A stretch of DNA of 55,816 nt from Bacillota bacterium (GCA_012797095.1 JAAZPS010000055.1:1-55816); one strand, 5' to 3'; shown: positions 41,313 through 51,203, numbered from the stretch's first letter. Made by a program: numbers and translations. Notes: generated by a model from the letters alone, not told the origin.

Positions 41313-41825
41313 CTATTTTTTGGCCCGCCGCACGAATTCTGCAGAGCTGAGATGATGCAGCGAGATCCGGCGGAACAGCTTCTGTGCTCTCCAGTCGGGG
41401 AGCTGCCACTCATCATCGATCAGATCACTGATGCAGTCGCGGGGTGTGCGGATGCTGTTCGAGCGCAGCAGGGTCTGAAAAGGCTCCGGCGGCAGCACCC
41501 AGCCCAGCTCGGCATGGTAGCACCGATCCGCCTCCTGCACCGCGATGTACCAACGGTTATCGGAGGGGCTGACCTTAAGATCAAAGTGGCCTGCCGGATT
41601 ATTCTTGCCGCTCCGATCATGTTTGAACACCCGCAGGATAAAGCACAGTTCTGGCCACCGCTCGGCGCCGATCCGCCCGGCAAGGGTCTCCCGGGTTGAC
41701 GGGCTCAGCTCCCAGTAAGCGAAGATGCAGTAGGGATCCCGGGGCAATAATACCAAGCGGTCTTCGGCATAGTCTTGCGGTAAAGAGCAGCTGCGGCTCG
41801 GATCATCTATCTCTGTGTGATTCAC
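41313..41825 (-). CDS. DUF4912 protein
   Basis: A 170-residue protein of DUF4912. Landmarks are LVLLPRDPYCIFAYWEL near residue 24, LRVFKHD, WYIAVQEADRCYHAELGW and a C-terminal basic helix. The order of beta-strands and aromatic residues suggests a carbohydrate-binding-like sandwich; some members are predicted to work with GH57 branching enzymes. Function is not known. It is the first gene of a minus-strand pair with the branching enzyme and diverges from galT. Confidence 0.85.
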   Translation of the reverse strand: MNHTEIDDPSRSCSLPQDYAEDRLVLLPRDPYCIFAYWELSPSTRETLAGRIGAERWPELCFILRVFKHDRSGKNNPAGHFDLKVSPSDNRWYIAVQEADRCYHAELGWVLPPEPFQTLLRSNSIRTPRDCISDLIDDEWQLPDWRAQKLFRRISLHHLSSAEFVRRAKK

Positions 41826-42198
41826 CCGTTTGCCTCCTTCAGGTTATGAAAAGGATCGATGGGGTACGATCCGCTATTCGATCATGATTGCAGGCAGATT
41901 GGCCTCGATTACAACTGCTATTATGCCCCATGCCCGACGATATATATCCGGTAAAGCGCTCAATTCCGGCGGAATAAAAAGGGTTTCCCCGGGCAACCTA
42001 AATTTGCTTTTTGCCGCGGCGGCTAGGCGGGAAGGGCAGCGCAGTCAGGCGCCAAAGGCGGGGCAGCTGTCGCGGTCTGCAGGGCAAAAATCCGTCCCGG
42101 CCCGCAAGGCTCTTTGGCCGGTCGAGCGGAATGAAGATCATTTTGATCCGGATCAAGCCCGGGTTTGCAGCCCGGCCAGATTCCTGGGGGGTGGTCCT
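41826..42198. other. Divergent region DUF4912 / galT
   Basis: About 370 bases without a gene. The galT frame stays open through most of it but without a ribosome site or family similarity before TTG 42199. No clear promoter hexamers stand out. Confidence 0.55.
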
Positions 42199-43227
42199 TT
42201 GTCTGAATTTCGCCGTGATCCCATCTCCGGGCGGCGGGTGATCATCGCCCCGCGGCGCTCCGTCCGGCCCGCTTTTTGCGGCGGCGGCGGTGAAGAGGCA
42301 AGGCGTCCCCGGCCCGCTTATCTCGGGGATTGCCCCTTCTGCGCAGGCAACGAACGGATGACGCCCCCTGAATTGCTGTCACTGGGCCGCAGCGGCACCG
42401 CTCCCGATACAGCGGGATGGAAGGTCCGGGTGGTCCCGAATCTTTACCCGGCCGTATCGCCGGCGGCGGAGCCGTTTTCGGCGGAGGGCTGCTCCTCGGC
42501 CGGCGGTGGTGCTCACGAGGTGCTGATCGAAGCCCCGGAGCATAACCGCCAACCCGGCAATTTCCCCCCGCGGCAGATGGATCTGGTCATCGAGGCCTGT
42601 TACCGGCGCGGGCAAGCGCTGGCTGGCAACCCTTCCCTGCGTTACCTTCAATTTTATCGCAATTACCGCTGCGAGGCGGGCGCCTCGCTGGAGCATCCCC
42701 ATTCCCAGCTCATCGCCCTCCCCTTCGTGCCCACCGAGCTCCGCCGGGAGCTGCAGCGGTCGCAGGAGCTCTATCTTGCCGACGGACACTGTCCATTCTG
42801 CCGCATTGTCGAGCAGGAGAGCCATTTTGCACGGCGGATCATCCTGCAGCACGATCGCTACAGCGCTTTGATCCCTTATGCTGCCCGCAGCCCTTTCGAG
42901 ACCTGGGTTCTGCCCCGGAAGCACCAGGCTTCCTTTCTGGAGACAGATGCTCCGGAGCGGGCTGCCCTGGCTGATATTCTGGAGGAGCTGCTCCGGATGA
43001 TCGCCCGGGCCCTCGGCGATCCCCCCTACAATTACTATCTGCATACGGCGCCGCTACGCAGTGCACCGCTGCCGTACTATCACTGGCATATGGAGCTGCA
43101 CCCCCGGATCAGCATCGCTGCAGGATTCGAGATGGGCAGCGGCGTCTTTATCAATGAAACTGCGCCCGAAGAGGCGGCCCGGTTTATCCGGGAGAAAGGA
43201 AATACCGATCATGAACAATCATGGTGA
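42199..43227 (+). CDS. galT: Galactose-1-phosphate uridylyltransferase
   Basis: HIT-superfamily enzyme that exchanges UMP between UDP-glucose and galactose-1-phosphate. 342 residues. Zinc Cys pair in GDCPFCAGNE; the active-site motif is LEHPHSQLIALPFVP, with the nucleophilic His; the second zinc/His set is YYHWHMELHPR. The start TTG 42199 (product MSEFRRDPISGRR) has GGGGGGTGG five bases before it; a start 370 bases upstream is rejected. Some members transfer UMP/AMP to other sugar phosphates, and placement between GH57 genes suggests service to glucan metabolism. Its end overlaps the next GH57 gene by 17 bases. Confidence 0.93.
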   Translation: MSEFRRDPISGRRVIIAPRRSVRPAFCGGGGEEARRPRPAYLGDCPFCAGNERMTPPELLSLGRSGTAPDTAGWKVRVVPNLYPAVSPAAEPFSAEGCSSAGGGAHEVLIEAPEHNRQPGNFPPRQMDLVIEACYRRGQALAGNPSLRYLQFYRNYRCEAGASLEHPHSQLIALPFVPTELRRELQRSQELYLADGHCPFCRIVEQESHFARRIILQHDRYSALIPYAARSPFETWVLPRKHQASFLETDAPERAALADILEELLRMIARALGDPPYNYYLHTAPLRSAPLPYYHWHMELHPRISIAAGFEMGSGVFINETAPEEAARFIREKGNTDHEQSW

Positions 43228-45319
43228 AAAGGTCTACTTTATTCTTGCGCTGCATAATCACCAGCCGGTGGGAAATCTGGGCGAGGTTTTCGAAAATAGT
43301 TTTGCGCAGACCTACGAGCCGTTCATCGATGTCCTGGAGCGTTTCCCCGGGATCAGGGTGGTGCTGCATTATTCCGGCAGCCTGCTGGACTGGCTTGTTG
43401 AACAGAGGCCCGAATTTATCGAGAGGCTAAAAAAACTGGCAGCGGACGGGCGGATCGAGCTTCTGGGAGGGGCCTACTATGAACCGATCCTGCCGGTGGT
43501 TCCCGACGGAGACAAGATCGGTCAGATCGAGATGATGACCGCCCGGCTGCGAGAGCTCTTCGACCGGGAACCGCGGGGGATGTGGCTTGCTGAGCGGGTC
43601 TGGGAACCGCACCTGCCCCGCCCGATCCATCAGGCGGGCATTGAGTATCTGGCCCTGGATGATACCCATTTTCACGATGCCGGCTGCACCGATCTGGACC
43701 ATTACTACCGGACCGAGGAAGAGGGCCATCCCCTGGATATATTCCCGATCAACGAGGAGCTGCGCTACCTGATCCCCTTCAAGGAACCCGGTGAGACGAT
43801 CTCGTACCTGCAGGAACGCCGAACGGATGAGCGGCCGCGCCTTTTTGTGCTGGCCGACGACGGTGAAAAGTTTGGCGGCTGGCCGGGAACCTTCGAGGCG
43901 GTCTACGAACAGGGCTGGCTGGAACAATTTTTCACCCTGCTGCAGGAGCACGAAGCGTGGCTCCGGGTGACCACCTTTGAGGAGTACCGTCGCCTTTTCC
44001 CGCCCCGCGGGCCGGTCTACCTGCCGGCGGGCTCCTACCGTGAGATGAAGGAGTGGTCCGGCGGTTTCTGGCGCAATTTTTTGAGCCGTTATCCGGAGAG
44101 CAACCGTCTGCACAAGAAGATGCTGGCGGTGCGCCGGCTCTGGGAAGAACTGCCCGAGGGGGAGAGCCGCGAACAGGCGCAGCGGCTCCTCTGGGCGGGA
44201 CAGTGCAACTGCGCCTACTGGCACGGTGTCTTCGGCGGCCTCTACCTCAATTTTTTGCGGACGGCGCTCTGGGAAAAACTGCTCCGGGCCGAAGAGATGA
44301 TCAACGAGCAGCTCCATGAAGGGCCCTACCTGATGCTGCAGAGAGGCGATCATGCTTACAGCGGGTCAGAGGAGCTCTATCTTTCCACCGACCGTTTTGG
44401 CCTGCTCTTCTCGCCGGAACTGGGCGGCAGCCTCTGGGAATTCTCCTGGCGGCCGGGGGCGGTAAATTTCCTTGACACCATCACCCGCCGCCCCGAACCG
44501 TATCACCAGGAATATCTTGAGCAGAGCGAAGCGCCCCCCGATCCGGAAGAGCAGGCGGCCTCGATCCATCACCGGCGGGCGGTCAAGGAGGAGGGTCTCC
44601 TGGAGCGGCTGTTCTACGATCCCTACCCCCGGGGGGCCCTGATCGAGCATCTGTTCATCGAAGGGACCTCCCTGGATCAATTTGAAAGGGGAGAGGATCC
44701 GGGTAAAGATTATCGATTCATGAAACCCGCTGCAACCGGGGTCGAAAGGCTTCCGGCAAGGGAGGGGGCCTCCGGTGAAGGGGTCCGGCTGTCCTTCCAG
44801 CAGAAAGGGCCTCCCGGGGGAGAGCTGCAGCTGCTCTTGCGGAAAACGGTGACCGTCTACGCCGGGGAGGATCTGCTGCAGGTCGGGTACCTGCTTCAGA
44901 ATCAGGGCCGCGCCGGGGCCTCGTTCTCTTTCGGGGTCGAATTCAATCTTGCATTTCTATCCGGTTCCGACGATGAGCGTTACTATCATATTCCCGGACG
45001 TGAGCTGGAGGATCGGAAACTCGGTTCCCGCGGGGTCGAAGAAGCCGTAACAGAGCTGCACCTGATCGACCGCCGGCGCAATATCGGGCTGGCACTCTCC
45101 TGGAACCGTCCGGCGCTGCTCTGGCGGGTGCCGGTGGAGACGATCTCGAACTCGGAGAGTGGACTGGAGCGCTCCTATCAGCAGTCGCTGCTGCTGCCCC
45201 GCTGGCAGATTCGCCTGGGCGGCGGTGAGAATGTAACGATCAAATTACAGCTGCACCCTTCTGTCGCCCCGGAGAGGGAGCCGCAGCGGGTCAGCGCGGG
45301 GAAGGAGGCGGGATCATGA
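43211..45319 (+). CDS. GH57 alpha-amylase / 4-alpha-glucanotransferase
   Basis: A 702-residue GH57 enzyme. The N-terminal barrel has ILALHNHQPVGNLGEVFE, the catalytic Glu in MWLAERVWEPHLP near residue 130, and the Asp in LADDGEKFGGWPGTFEAV near 220. C-terminal DUF1925/DUF1926 beta domains follow (about 300-690), as in the glucanotransferases of thermophiles. It hydrolyses or disproportionates alpha-1,4-glucan. ATG 43211 overlaps the end of galT; starts inside galT are rejected. The stop overlaps the start of the next GH57 gene (ATGA), so the three genes are translated together. Confidence 0.93.
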   Translation: MNNHGEKVYFILALHNHQPVGNLGEVFENSFAQTYEPFIDVLERFPGIRVVLHYSGSLLDWLVEQRPEFIERLKKLAADGRIELLGGAYYEPILPVVPDGDKIGQIEMMTARLRELFDREPRGMWLAERVWEPHLPRPIHQAGIEYLALDDTHFHDAGCTDLDHYYRTEEEGHPLDIFPINEELRYLIPFKEPGETISYLQERRTDERPRLFVLADDGEKFGGWPGTFEAVYEQGWLEQFFTLLQEHEAWLRVTTFEEYRRLFPPRGPVYLPAGSYREMKEWSGGFWRNFLSRYPESNRLHKKMLAVRRLWEELPEGESREQAQRLLWAGQCNCAYWHGVFGGLYLNFLRTALWEKLLRAEEMINEQLHEGPYLMLQRGDHAYSGSEELYLSTDRFGLLFSPELGGSLWEFSWRPGAVNFLDTITRRPEPYHQEYLEQSEAPPDPEEQAASIHHRRAVKEEGLLERLFYDPYPRGALIEHLFIEGTSLDQFERGEDPGKDYRFMKPAATGVERLPAREGASGEGVRLSFQQKGPPGGELQLLLRKTVTVYAGEDLLQVGYLLQNQGRAGASFSFGVEFNLAFLSGSDDERYYHIPGRELEDRKLGSRGVEEAVTELHLIDRRRNIGLALSWNRPALLWRVPVETISNSESGLERSYQQSLLLPRWQIRLGGGENVTIKLQLHPSVAPEREPQRVSAGKEAGS

Positions 45320-47031
45320 ACCGGCGCCCTTTGTACGTCGCTTTTGTCTGGAACCAGCATCAGCCCTCCTACCGGGATGCGGGCACCGGAGAGCTGATCA
45401 TGCCATGGGTGAGGCTGCATGGCAGCAAAGACTACTACCAGATGGCGGCGATCCTGGAAGGTTACCCGAAGATCCGGCAGACTTTCAATCTGACCCCCTC
45501 GTTGCTGGAGCAGCTCGAGTGCTACGGGGCCGGGGAAAAAGATCTTTACCAGAAGGTGGATCGACCGGCGGAGGCCCTCGGTGACCCGGAGAAACACTAC
45601 CTGCTCCATCACTATTTTGATATTCATTGGGATCGGGTGATCCGGCAGTATCCCCGCTACCGGGAGCTGCTCGAGCTTCAGGGCTGCAGCCGGGAGCCGG
45701 CAGAGGTCGGCAGCGCCGTGGAACGTTACCGTCCACAGGATTATCGCGATCTGCAGGTCTGGTTCAATCTGGCCTGGATCGATCCGGAGATCCGCAGCAG
45801 CGATCCTCTTTTGCGAGGGCTTGTTGAAAAGGGGGCCGGCTACACGGAGGCAGAGCGGCGCCTGCTCCAGGAACGGCAAAGTGATCTGCTTGGCGGAATA
45901 ATTCCCCTGCACCGCCGCCTGCAGGAGCAGGGGCAGATCGAGATCATGACCACACCCTATTATCACCCGATCATCCCGCTTTTGATCGACAGCTGCAGCG
46001 CCCTGCGAGCCTGCCCGGGCCTGCCGCTGCCGCGGCGCTTTCAGTACCCGCAGGATGCTTGCGAGCAGCTGAAGGCCGCCGCAGCGCAATACCGCAGGCT
46101 TTTCGGGAGCCGCCCCAAAGGGGTCTGGCCGTCGGAGATGGCGGTGAGCCCTGAGATGGTGGCGCTTCTGGAGACCTTCCGGTTTGATTGGTCGATCAGC
46201 GACGAGCAGATCCTCTCCCGCTCGCTTGAAACCGAGATCATCCGTGACGGGTACGGCCATGTTTTAAATGGTGATCTGCTCTACCGCCCCTACCGCGTCC
46301 GCGGGGCCGGTGGCGAGATCACCATGATCTTCCGGGATCACCATCTTTCCAACCGGATCGGATTCGAGTACCAGCATTTTCGTCACGAAGATGCCGCTGC
46401 CGACCTGGTTCACCGCCTGCTCAAGATTAAAGAGAATCTTTCCTGGGCTCCGGAAAATCACCTGGTCACCCTCTCTCTTGACGGGGAGAATGCCTGGGAA
46501 TGGTACCAGGGAGACAAGGGCCCCTTCCTGCACAGTCTTTACCGCCGCCTGAGCGAGGAACCGCTGCTTTGCTGCTGCACGGTCAGTGAATACCTGGCCG
46601 CGAATCCGCCGCAGCGGAGGATCGATCATCTCTTCACCGGGTCGTGGGTTGATCATAACCTGACTCGCTGGATCGGCACGGAGAACAAGAACAGGCTTTG
46701 GGAATATCTTCTCGATGCCCGCGAGGCCATCGAACGATGCCGGGAGTTTTCGCCCGGGCCGGAGCAGATCGAACAGGCCCTGCACTATCTCTATATTGCC
46801 GAGGGCAGCGATTTCCCCTGGTGGATCGACAGCATGTCTTACCACCTGGCCGCTCCCTTTGAAGCGCTTTTCCGCAAGCATCTTGCCGCTGTCTACCGCG
46901 CTGTTGAGCTGGCCGCTCCGGAGAGGCTGGCCCGCCCCCTGATCCAACCCTCGCCGGGCGACAGCTCTCCCCTTGAGGATTCCCCGGTCGGGCCGATCTC
47001 CATGGTATCCACGGATCACGGCCCGGAGTAA
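45316..47031 (+). CDS. GH57 family glycoside hydrolase (amylopullulanase-like)
   Basis: A 571-residue GH57 enzyme distinct from the two others. It starts LYVAFVWNQHQPSYRDAGTG, has the catalytic Glu in GVWPSEMAVSPEM near residue 270 and the Asp in LVTLSLDGENAWEWY near 390, and the late DHLFTGSWVDHNL and FPWWID motifs of the amylopullulanase/DUF3536-type group. It may attack alpha-1,6 as well as alpha-1,4 bonds; specificity cannot be told. It is the last gene in galT-GH57-GH57. No signal peptide, so the substrate is internal glucan. Confidence 0.92.
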   Translation: MNRRPLYVAFVWNQHQPSYRDAGTGELIMPWVRLHGSKDYYQMAAILEGYPKIRQTFNLTPSLLEQLECYGAGEKDLYQKVDRPAEALGDPEKHYLLHHYFDIHWDRVIRQYPRYRELLELQGCSREPAEVGSAVERYRPQDYRDLQVWFNLAWIDPEIRSSDPLLRGLVEKGAGYTEAERRLLQERQSDLLGGIIPLHRRLQEQGQIEIMTTPYYHPIIPLLIDSCSALRACPGLPLPRRFQYPQDACEQLKAAAAQYRRLFGSRPKGVWPSEMAVSPEMVALLETFRFDWSISDEQILSRSLETEIIRDGYGHVLNGDLLYRPYRVRGAGGEITMIFRDHHLSNRIGFEYQHFRHEDAAADLVHRLLKIKENLSWAPENHLVTLSLDGENAWEWYQGDKGPFLHSLYRRLSEEPLLCCCTVSEYLAANPPQRRIDHLFTGSWVDHNLTRWIGTENKNRLWEYLLDAREAIERCREFSPGPEQIEQALHYLYIAEGSDFPWWIDSMSYHLAAPFEALFRKHLAAVYRAVELAAPERLARPLIQPSPGDSSPLEDSPVGPISMVSTDHGPE

Positions 47032-47143
47032 TCGGGCTGCTTTTTCTTTTTTTGCGGTGCCTCTTCCAACAAAACACACTTTTATTGATGATTTTGTGGT
47101 AATATCGAGATAATCTATGGCCGGGTGGGAGGGCGATTTTTGA

Positions 47144-48526
47144 GTGTACATGATCATAGTCGGCGGCGGTGGAGTGGGCACGGAGCTGGCCCGTAGTTTC
47201 TCGGAAAAAGATTTTGATATCGTTGTCATCGAGAAAAATCCGGAGCAGGCCCGCAGGCTGGGCGAGATCTTCGATGTGATGGTAATCGAGGAGAACGGCG
47301 CCGGTGCGCCGGCCCTGGAGCGGGCCGGGGTCAAAACAGCGGATATGGTGATTGCAGTAACCGAAACTGACGAGATCAATATTATCGCCTGCATGATCGC
47401 CAAAAGATACGGTGTTCCGGTGACCGTGGCCCGGGTGCGCAATGCCGATTACGCCTTCGATTCTGCTGTGCTCACCAGGGAGCAGCTGGGCATTGATCTG
47501 ATGATCAGCCCGGAAAGAAGCGCCGCTTACGAGATCTCGCGGATGCTTCATTTTCCCGAAGCCTGCGAGGTCGAATACTTCAGCAGGGGGCGAGTGATGA
47601 TGCTCAGCCTCATCGCCGGGCCGGAGACGGATATTGTGCGCAAACCTTTCCATAAACTGAACCTGCCCCCCGGCTGCATTATCGTCGGGATCAACGAGGG
47701 TCAGGGTAAATTCACCATCCCCGGGGGGGAGGATACGATCAAACCCGGCTCGCGGATCTACCTGCTGGGCCAATCGCGGGCGCTGAAGGATATCAGCCGG
47801 CTGCTGCTCAACGAGCACACCCTGATCAACCGGGTAACCATTATTGGCGGCGGGAAGATCGGTTTCGAGCTGGCCCGGCTCCTGGAGGAGAGCCGCAGCC
47901 CCTTCCAGGTGAATCTCGTGGAACGGGACGGGGCCCGCTGCGAACGGATCAGCCGTGAGCTCTCGCAGACCCTGATCCTGCAGGGGGACGGCCTCGATCT
48001 CGATCTGTTCAGGCAAGAGGAGATGGAGCAGGTAGACGCCGTTGTTGCCGTCAGCGGGGACGACCGCACCAATGTCATCGCCGGGGTGCTGGCCAGGCAG
48101 GCCGGGATCAAAAAGATCATCTGCGAGGTTGCCGATCCCCAGTTCGCCCCGGTGTACAACGCCCTGGGCCTGAACAGTATTATCAATCCGCGTCTGATCA
48201 CCGCCTCACAGATTCTCCGCTTTGCCCGTCGCGAAGATCTGATCTCCCTTTCCATCCTCAACGACGAACGGGCCGAAGTTCTGGAGCTGGTCCTTTCGGA
48301 TTCGGCACCGGTGCTGAGAAAAAAAGTTGCCGAGGCCGGGTTTCCCCGGGGGATGCTCATCGGGGCGCTCATCCGGGGCCAGGAAGTGCTCATCCCCCGG
48401 GGGCAGACCAGGCTACTGCCGGGCGATCATCTGATCATCTTTACCCTGCCGGAGATCAGCGGGCAGCTGGAGCGTTTTTTTGCTCCCAGGGGAAACCGGA
48501 CCCACAATAGCCGCCCCCGCAAATAG
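47144..48526 (+). CDS. trkA: Trk potassium uptake regulator TrkA
   Basis: A 460-residue cytoplasmic protein with two RCK modules. NAD(H)-binding loops are IIVGGGGVGTELA at residue 3 and VTIIGGGKIGFELA near 228, each followed by a TrkA_C domain (about 140-215 and 375-450). It gates the TrkH channel with nucleotides. GTG 47144 is eight bases after GGGAGGGCG; ATG 47150 is less well placed. The trkH gene follows after 43 bases. The C-terminal ten residues are basic (RTHNSRPRK). Confidence 0.95.
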   Translation: MYMIIVGGGGVGTELARSFSEKDFDIVVIEKNPEQARRLGEIFDVMVIEENGAGAPALERAGVKTADMVIAVTETDEINIIACMIAKRYGVPVTVARVRNADYAFDSAVLTREQLGIDLMISPERSAAYEISRMLHFPEACEVEYFSRGRVMMLSLIAGPETDIVRKPFHKLNLPPGCIIVGINEGQGKFTIPGGEDTIKPGSRIYLLGQSRALKDISRLLLNEHTLINRVTIIGGGKIGFELARLLEESRSPFQVNLVERDGARCERISRELSQTLILQGDGLDLDLFRQEEMEQVDAVVAVSGDDRTNVIAGVLARQAGIKKIICEVADPQFAPVYNALGLNSIINPRLITASQILRFARREDLISLSILNDERAEVLELVLSDSAPVLRKKVAEAGFPRGMLIGALIRGQEVLIPRGQTRLLPGDHLIIFTLPEISGQLERFFAPRGNRTHNSRPRK

Positions 48527-48569
48527 GGCAGCAGACGATGAAAAATAACTATCTGGAGAAGGTGAGCCG

Positions 48570-50030
48570 GTGCGCCGGATAAAACTTTTCTACCTTTTGG
48601 GAATCATGCTCCTTTTTTTGGCGCTGACGATGGCGCTGGCTGCACTCTGGTCCATCGGTGAACCGCAGGGCGACCGGGGTTCCTTTCTGAGCGCTATCCT
48701 TATCACCGCCGGCACCGGGGCTTCTTTGTCCGCTCTGGCTTACCGATCGCGCGGGGAGCCGCTCTCTCTGGCGGAGAGCTTCACTCTGGTCTCCCTGGCC
48801 TGGCTGCTGGCAGGCTTTTTTGGCGGACTGCCGTTCTATTTTTTCAAAGAGGCCGGCTGCAGCATCATCGATGCCTTCTTTGAAGCGGTCTCCGGGTTTA
48901 CCACTACCGGCGGTACCGTCATTGTCGATCTGGAAGTCCTCCCCCGGGGACTTCTTTTCTGGCGCTCCCTGACGCAGTGGCTGGGCGGTATGGGGATCAT
49001 CGTTCTCTTTCTCGCCGTATTGCCGCGTTTCGGTTTCAGAAGCACCACCCTCTACCGGGCCGAGCTGCCCGGCCCGGTGGCGGAGCGCTTTGTCCCCCGG
49101 GTTGCCGAAACAGCGCGCTGGCTCTGGATGATCTATACCGTCTTTACCGTACTGCAGACCTTGCTGCTGCTTCTCTGTGGGCTGAGCCCTTTTGATGCCC
49201 TGGCCCATACCTTCACCACCATGCCCACCGGGGGATTCTCCACCTACAATGCCAGCGTGGCCGCTCTTGACAACCCCGCTGCCGAGGTGGTCATGATCAT
49301 CTTCATGTTCCTGGCCGGGGTCAATTTCACGATCTACTTCCGGCTCCTCAAAGGCGACCGGAAAGCGCTCAAAAGTGAAGAGCTCCGTTTCTACAGTATC
49401 GTACTGGCGGTTGCCGCCCTGCTCATCGCCATCAATATCGCCCCTTTTCTGGGCGGGAATATCATTCTCTCCATCCGGCAGAGTCTCTTTCAGGTGGTCT
49501 CGGTGGCGACAACAACCGGTTATGCCAGCACCGATTTTGACGTCTGGCCTCATTTTTCCCGGGTGCTGCTGCTGCTGCTCATGTTTCTCGGCGCCTGCGG
49601 CGGCTCCACCGGGGGAGGGATCAAGCAGATCCGCCTGCTGCTTCTTTTCAGGTATGCTCGCCGGGAGCTGGTGCGCCTGGTCCATCCGTCCGCGGTTGCC
49701 TCGGTCAAGCTCGACGGCCAGGCTGTCAGCGAAGAGACCCTGCGGGGCGTGACCGGGTTTGCCTTTCTCTATATCTTCTTCTTCGCTGTCTCCACCCTGG
49801 CCCTCTGCTGGATGAAACTGGATCTGACCACGGCCGCCTCGGCAGCCGCCTCGGCCCTGGGCAATGTCGGACCGGGGTTGGGGATGCTCGGCCCCCGGTT
49901 CACCTACCACGCCGTTCCCGCCGCCGGGAAGGCGCTGTTGAGCCTGATGATGATCATGGGCCGTCTGGAGATCTACACGGTGCTGGTCCTTTTGCTGCCG
50001 GAGTCGCGCCGTTTTTTGAGAAACAAATAA
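48570..50030 (+). CDS. trkH: Trk potassium channel TrkH
   Basis: A 486-residue membrane protein with about ten helices and four pore loops. The selectivity-filter motifs are GFTTTGG, MPTGGFST, TTTGYAS and ALGNVGPG. The conserved GACGGSTGGGIKQIR, which gates with TrkA, lies near residue 345. It imports potassium together with TrkA. The start is GTG 48570 after GGAGAAGGTGAG. The next gene, holA, begins 20 bases downstream and belongs to another process. Confidence 0.95.
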   Translation: MRRIKLFYLLGIMLLFLALTMALAALWSIGEPQGDRGSFLSAILITAGTGASLSALAYRSRGEPLSLAESFTLVSLAWLLAGFFGGLPFYFFKEAGCSIIDAFFEAVSGFTTTGGTVIVDLEVLPRGLLFWRSLTQWLGGMGIIVLFLAVLPRFGFRSTTLYRAELPGPVAERFVPRVAETARWLWMIYTVFTVLQTLLLLLCGLSPFDALAHTFTTMPTGGFSTYNASVAALDNPAAEVVMIIFMFLAGVNFTIYFRLLKGDRKALKSEELRFYSIVLAVAALLIAINIAPFLGGNIILSIRQSLFQVVSVATTTGYASTDFDVWPHFSRVLLLLLMFLGACGGSTGGGIKQIRLLLLFRYARRELVRLVHPSAVASVKLDGQAVSEETLRGVTGFAFLYIFFFAVSTLALCWMKLDLTTAASAAASALGNVGPGLGMLGPRFTYHAVPAAGKALLSLMMIMGRLEIYTVLVLLLPESRRFLRNK

Positions 50031-50050
50031 TATCTGGAGGTTGTCTTCAA

Positions 50051-51139
50051 TTGTCTACCTACCGTGAAATCGCCAAGGCGATTGCCGCGGGCCGTTTTGC
50101 TCCGGCCTATCTTTTTTACGGAGACGAGCCTTTTTTGATCGAAGAGCTTTCTGCTCTCCTGACCGAAAGCTATCTTGGAGAGGAGGATCCCGGCTTCGGT
50201 CGGGAGAAGATCGAGGGCGCCGGGCTGACCCTGCTGCAGGCTCTCCAGCGTCTCGAGGAGGCCACCCTCTTCTCCAGCCGCAAATTGCTGCTGGTGGAGG
50301 AACCACCATACCTGGTGCCGGCAAAAGGAAAGGGGCGGGGCTCTGCAGAAGAGAAGGAGAAAGAATCCCGCAAGGAGAACGGCGCAGAAGCCGCCGCACA
50401 GCTGGAGAAATTTCTGGTCCGTGAAAAAAAGGAGCCGGTTCCTTCGCGGATCATCCTCTTTCGTGCCGGCGCGGTTGACCGGCGCAGACGCCTCTACAGG
50501 CTGCTGGAAAGGGAGGCCGTGGTGGTACCGTGCGCTCCCCTGAAGGGGGGGGAATTGGCCCGCTGGATCCGGGAACAGGTGGCCCGCCGGGGTAAAAAGA
50601 TCGAGCCCGCTGCCCTGCAGCGGCTCCTCTGGAGCGGCGAAAACGATCTTTACTGCCTCTCCAACGAGCTCGACAAGTACAGCCTCTACCTGGGTGAAGG
50701 CGAGACAACGATCACCGCGGCAGTGGTCGGAGAACTGTTTTCCGGAGATATCAAGAGCAGCATCTTCACCCTTACCGATGGGCTCAGCGAGGGCCGTCTT
50801 GATCGAGCGCTGCGGGCGCTCTCCCTGCTTGACCGGAAGCGCGAGGAGCCGCAGCGGATCTTCTTCATGCTGGTGCGCCACTGCCGCCTCCTTCTCGGAG
50901 CCCGCTCGCTGCGCGACGGGAAGATTCCCCCGGCGGAGCACCCCCGGATCCTCGGGGTAACCCCTTTCGAGGCGCGCAAGGTTTTCGGGCAGGCGGCTGC
51001 CTTCAGCGGCGAGGCCCTGGAGGAGATCATCATCACCTTGCAAGAGATAGATTATCAGATCAAGACCGGGCGGATGCCCCCCCGGCAAGCTCTCGAGGTC
51101 GCCATCGCCCAGATTCACCAGCACTCGCCGCACCGGTAA
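50051..51139 (+). CDS. holA: DNA polymerase III delta subunit
   Basis: A 362-residue clamp-loader subunit. An AAA+-like domain starts APAYLFYGDEPFLIEELS, and the delta middle (GGELARWIREQVARRG) and C-terminal helices (YQIKTGRMPPRQALEV) are present. It opens the beta clamp. A Lys/Glu-rich insertion (KGRGSAEEKEKESRKENGAE) near 95-115 is longer than in Bacillus. TTG 50051 follows GGAGG. In Bacillus holA lies between comEC and rpsT; here trkH stands before it. Confidence 0.92.
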   Translation: MSTYREIAKAIAAGRFAPAYLFYGDEPFLIEELSALLTESYLGEEDPGFGREKIEGAGLTLLQALQRLEEATLFSSRKLLLVEEPPYLVPAKGKGRGSAEEKEKESRKENGAEAAAQLEKFLVREKKEPVPSRIILFRAGAVDRRRRLYRLLEREAVVVPCAPLKGGELARWIREQVARRGKKIEPAALQRLLWSGENDLYCLSNELDKYSLYLGEGETTITAAVVGELFSGDIKSSIFTLTDGLSEGRLDRALRALSLLDRKREEPQRIFFMLVRHCRLLLGARSLRDGKIPPAEHPRILGVTPFEARKVFGQAAAFSGEALEEIIITLQEIDYQIKTGRMPPRQALEVAIAQIHQHSPHR

Positions 51140-51173
51140 AGCGGCGGGCGCGGCCGGGGTCCTTGCCTCCCCA

Positions 51174-51203
51174 TTGACCTTACCGGGGGCTGCAGCGTAT
51201 CCT
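51174..51203 (+). promoter_or_regulatory. Possible promoter of the transglutaminase-CAP gene
   Basis: TTGACC at 51174-51179, an 18-base spacer and TATCCT at 51198-51203. The -10 is weak. Confidence 0.35.

Noticed and set aside
41830..42198. N-terminal extension of galT by 123 residues
   Set aside because: No ribosome site, no similarity; TTG 42199 with GGGGGGTGG before it gives the normal start.
43061..43210. Earlier start for the first plus-strand GH57 gene
   Set aside because: It would lie fully within the conserved C-terminus of galT; ATG 43211 starts at the family N-terminus.
48549..49910. Long minus-strand open frame opposite trkH
   Set aside because: The translation is low-complexity Gly/Glu-rich and the plus-strand gene is unambiguous.
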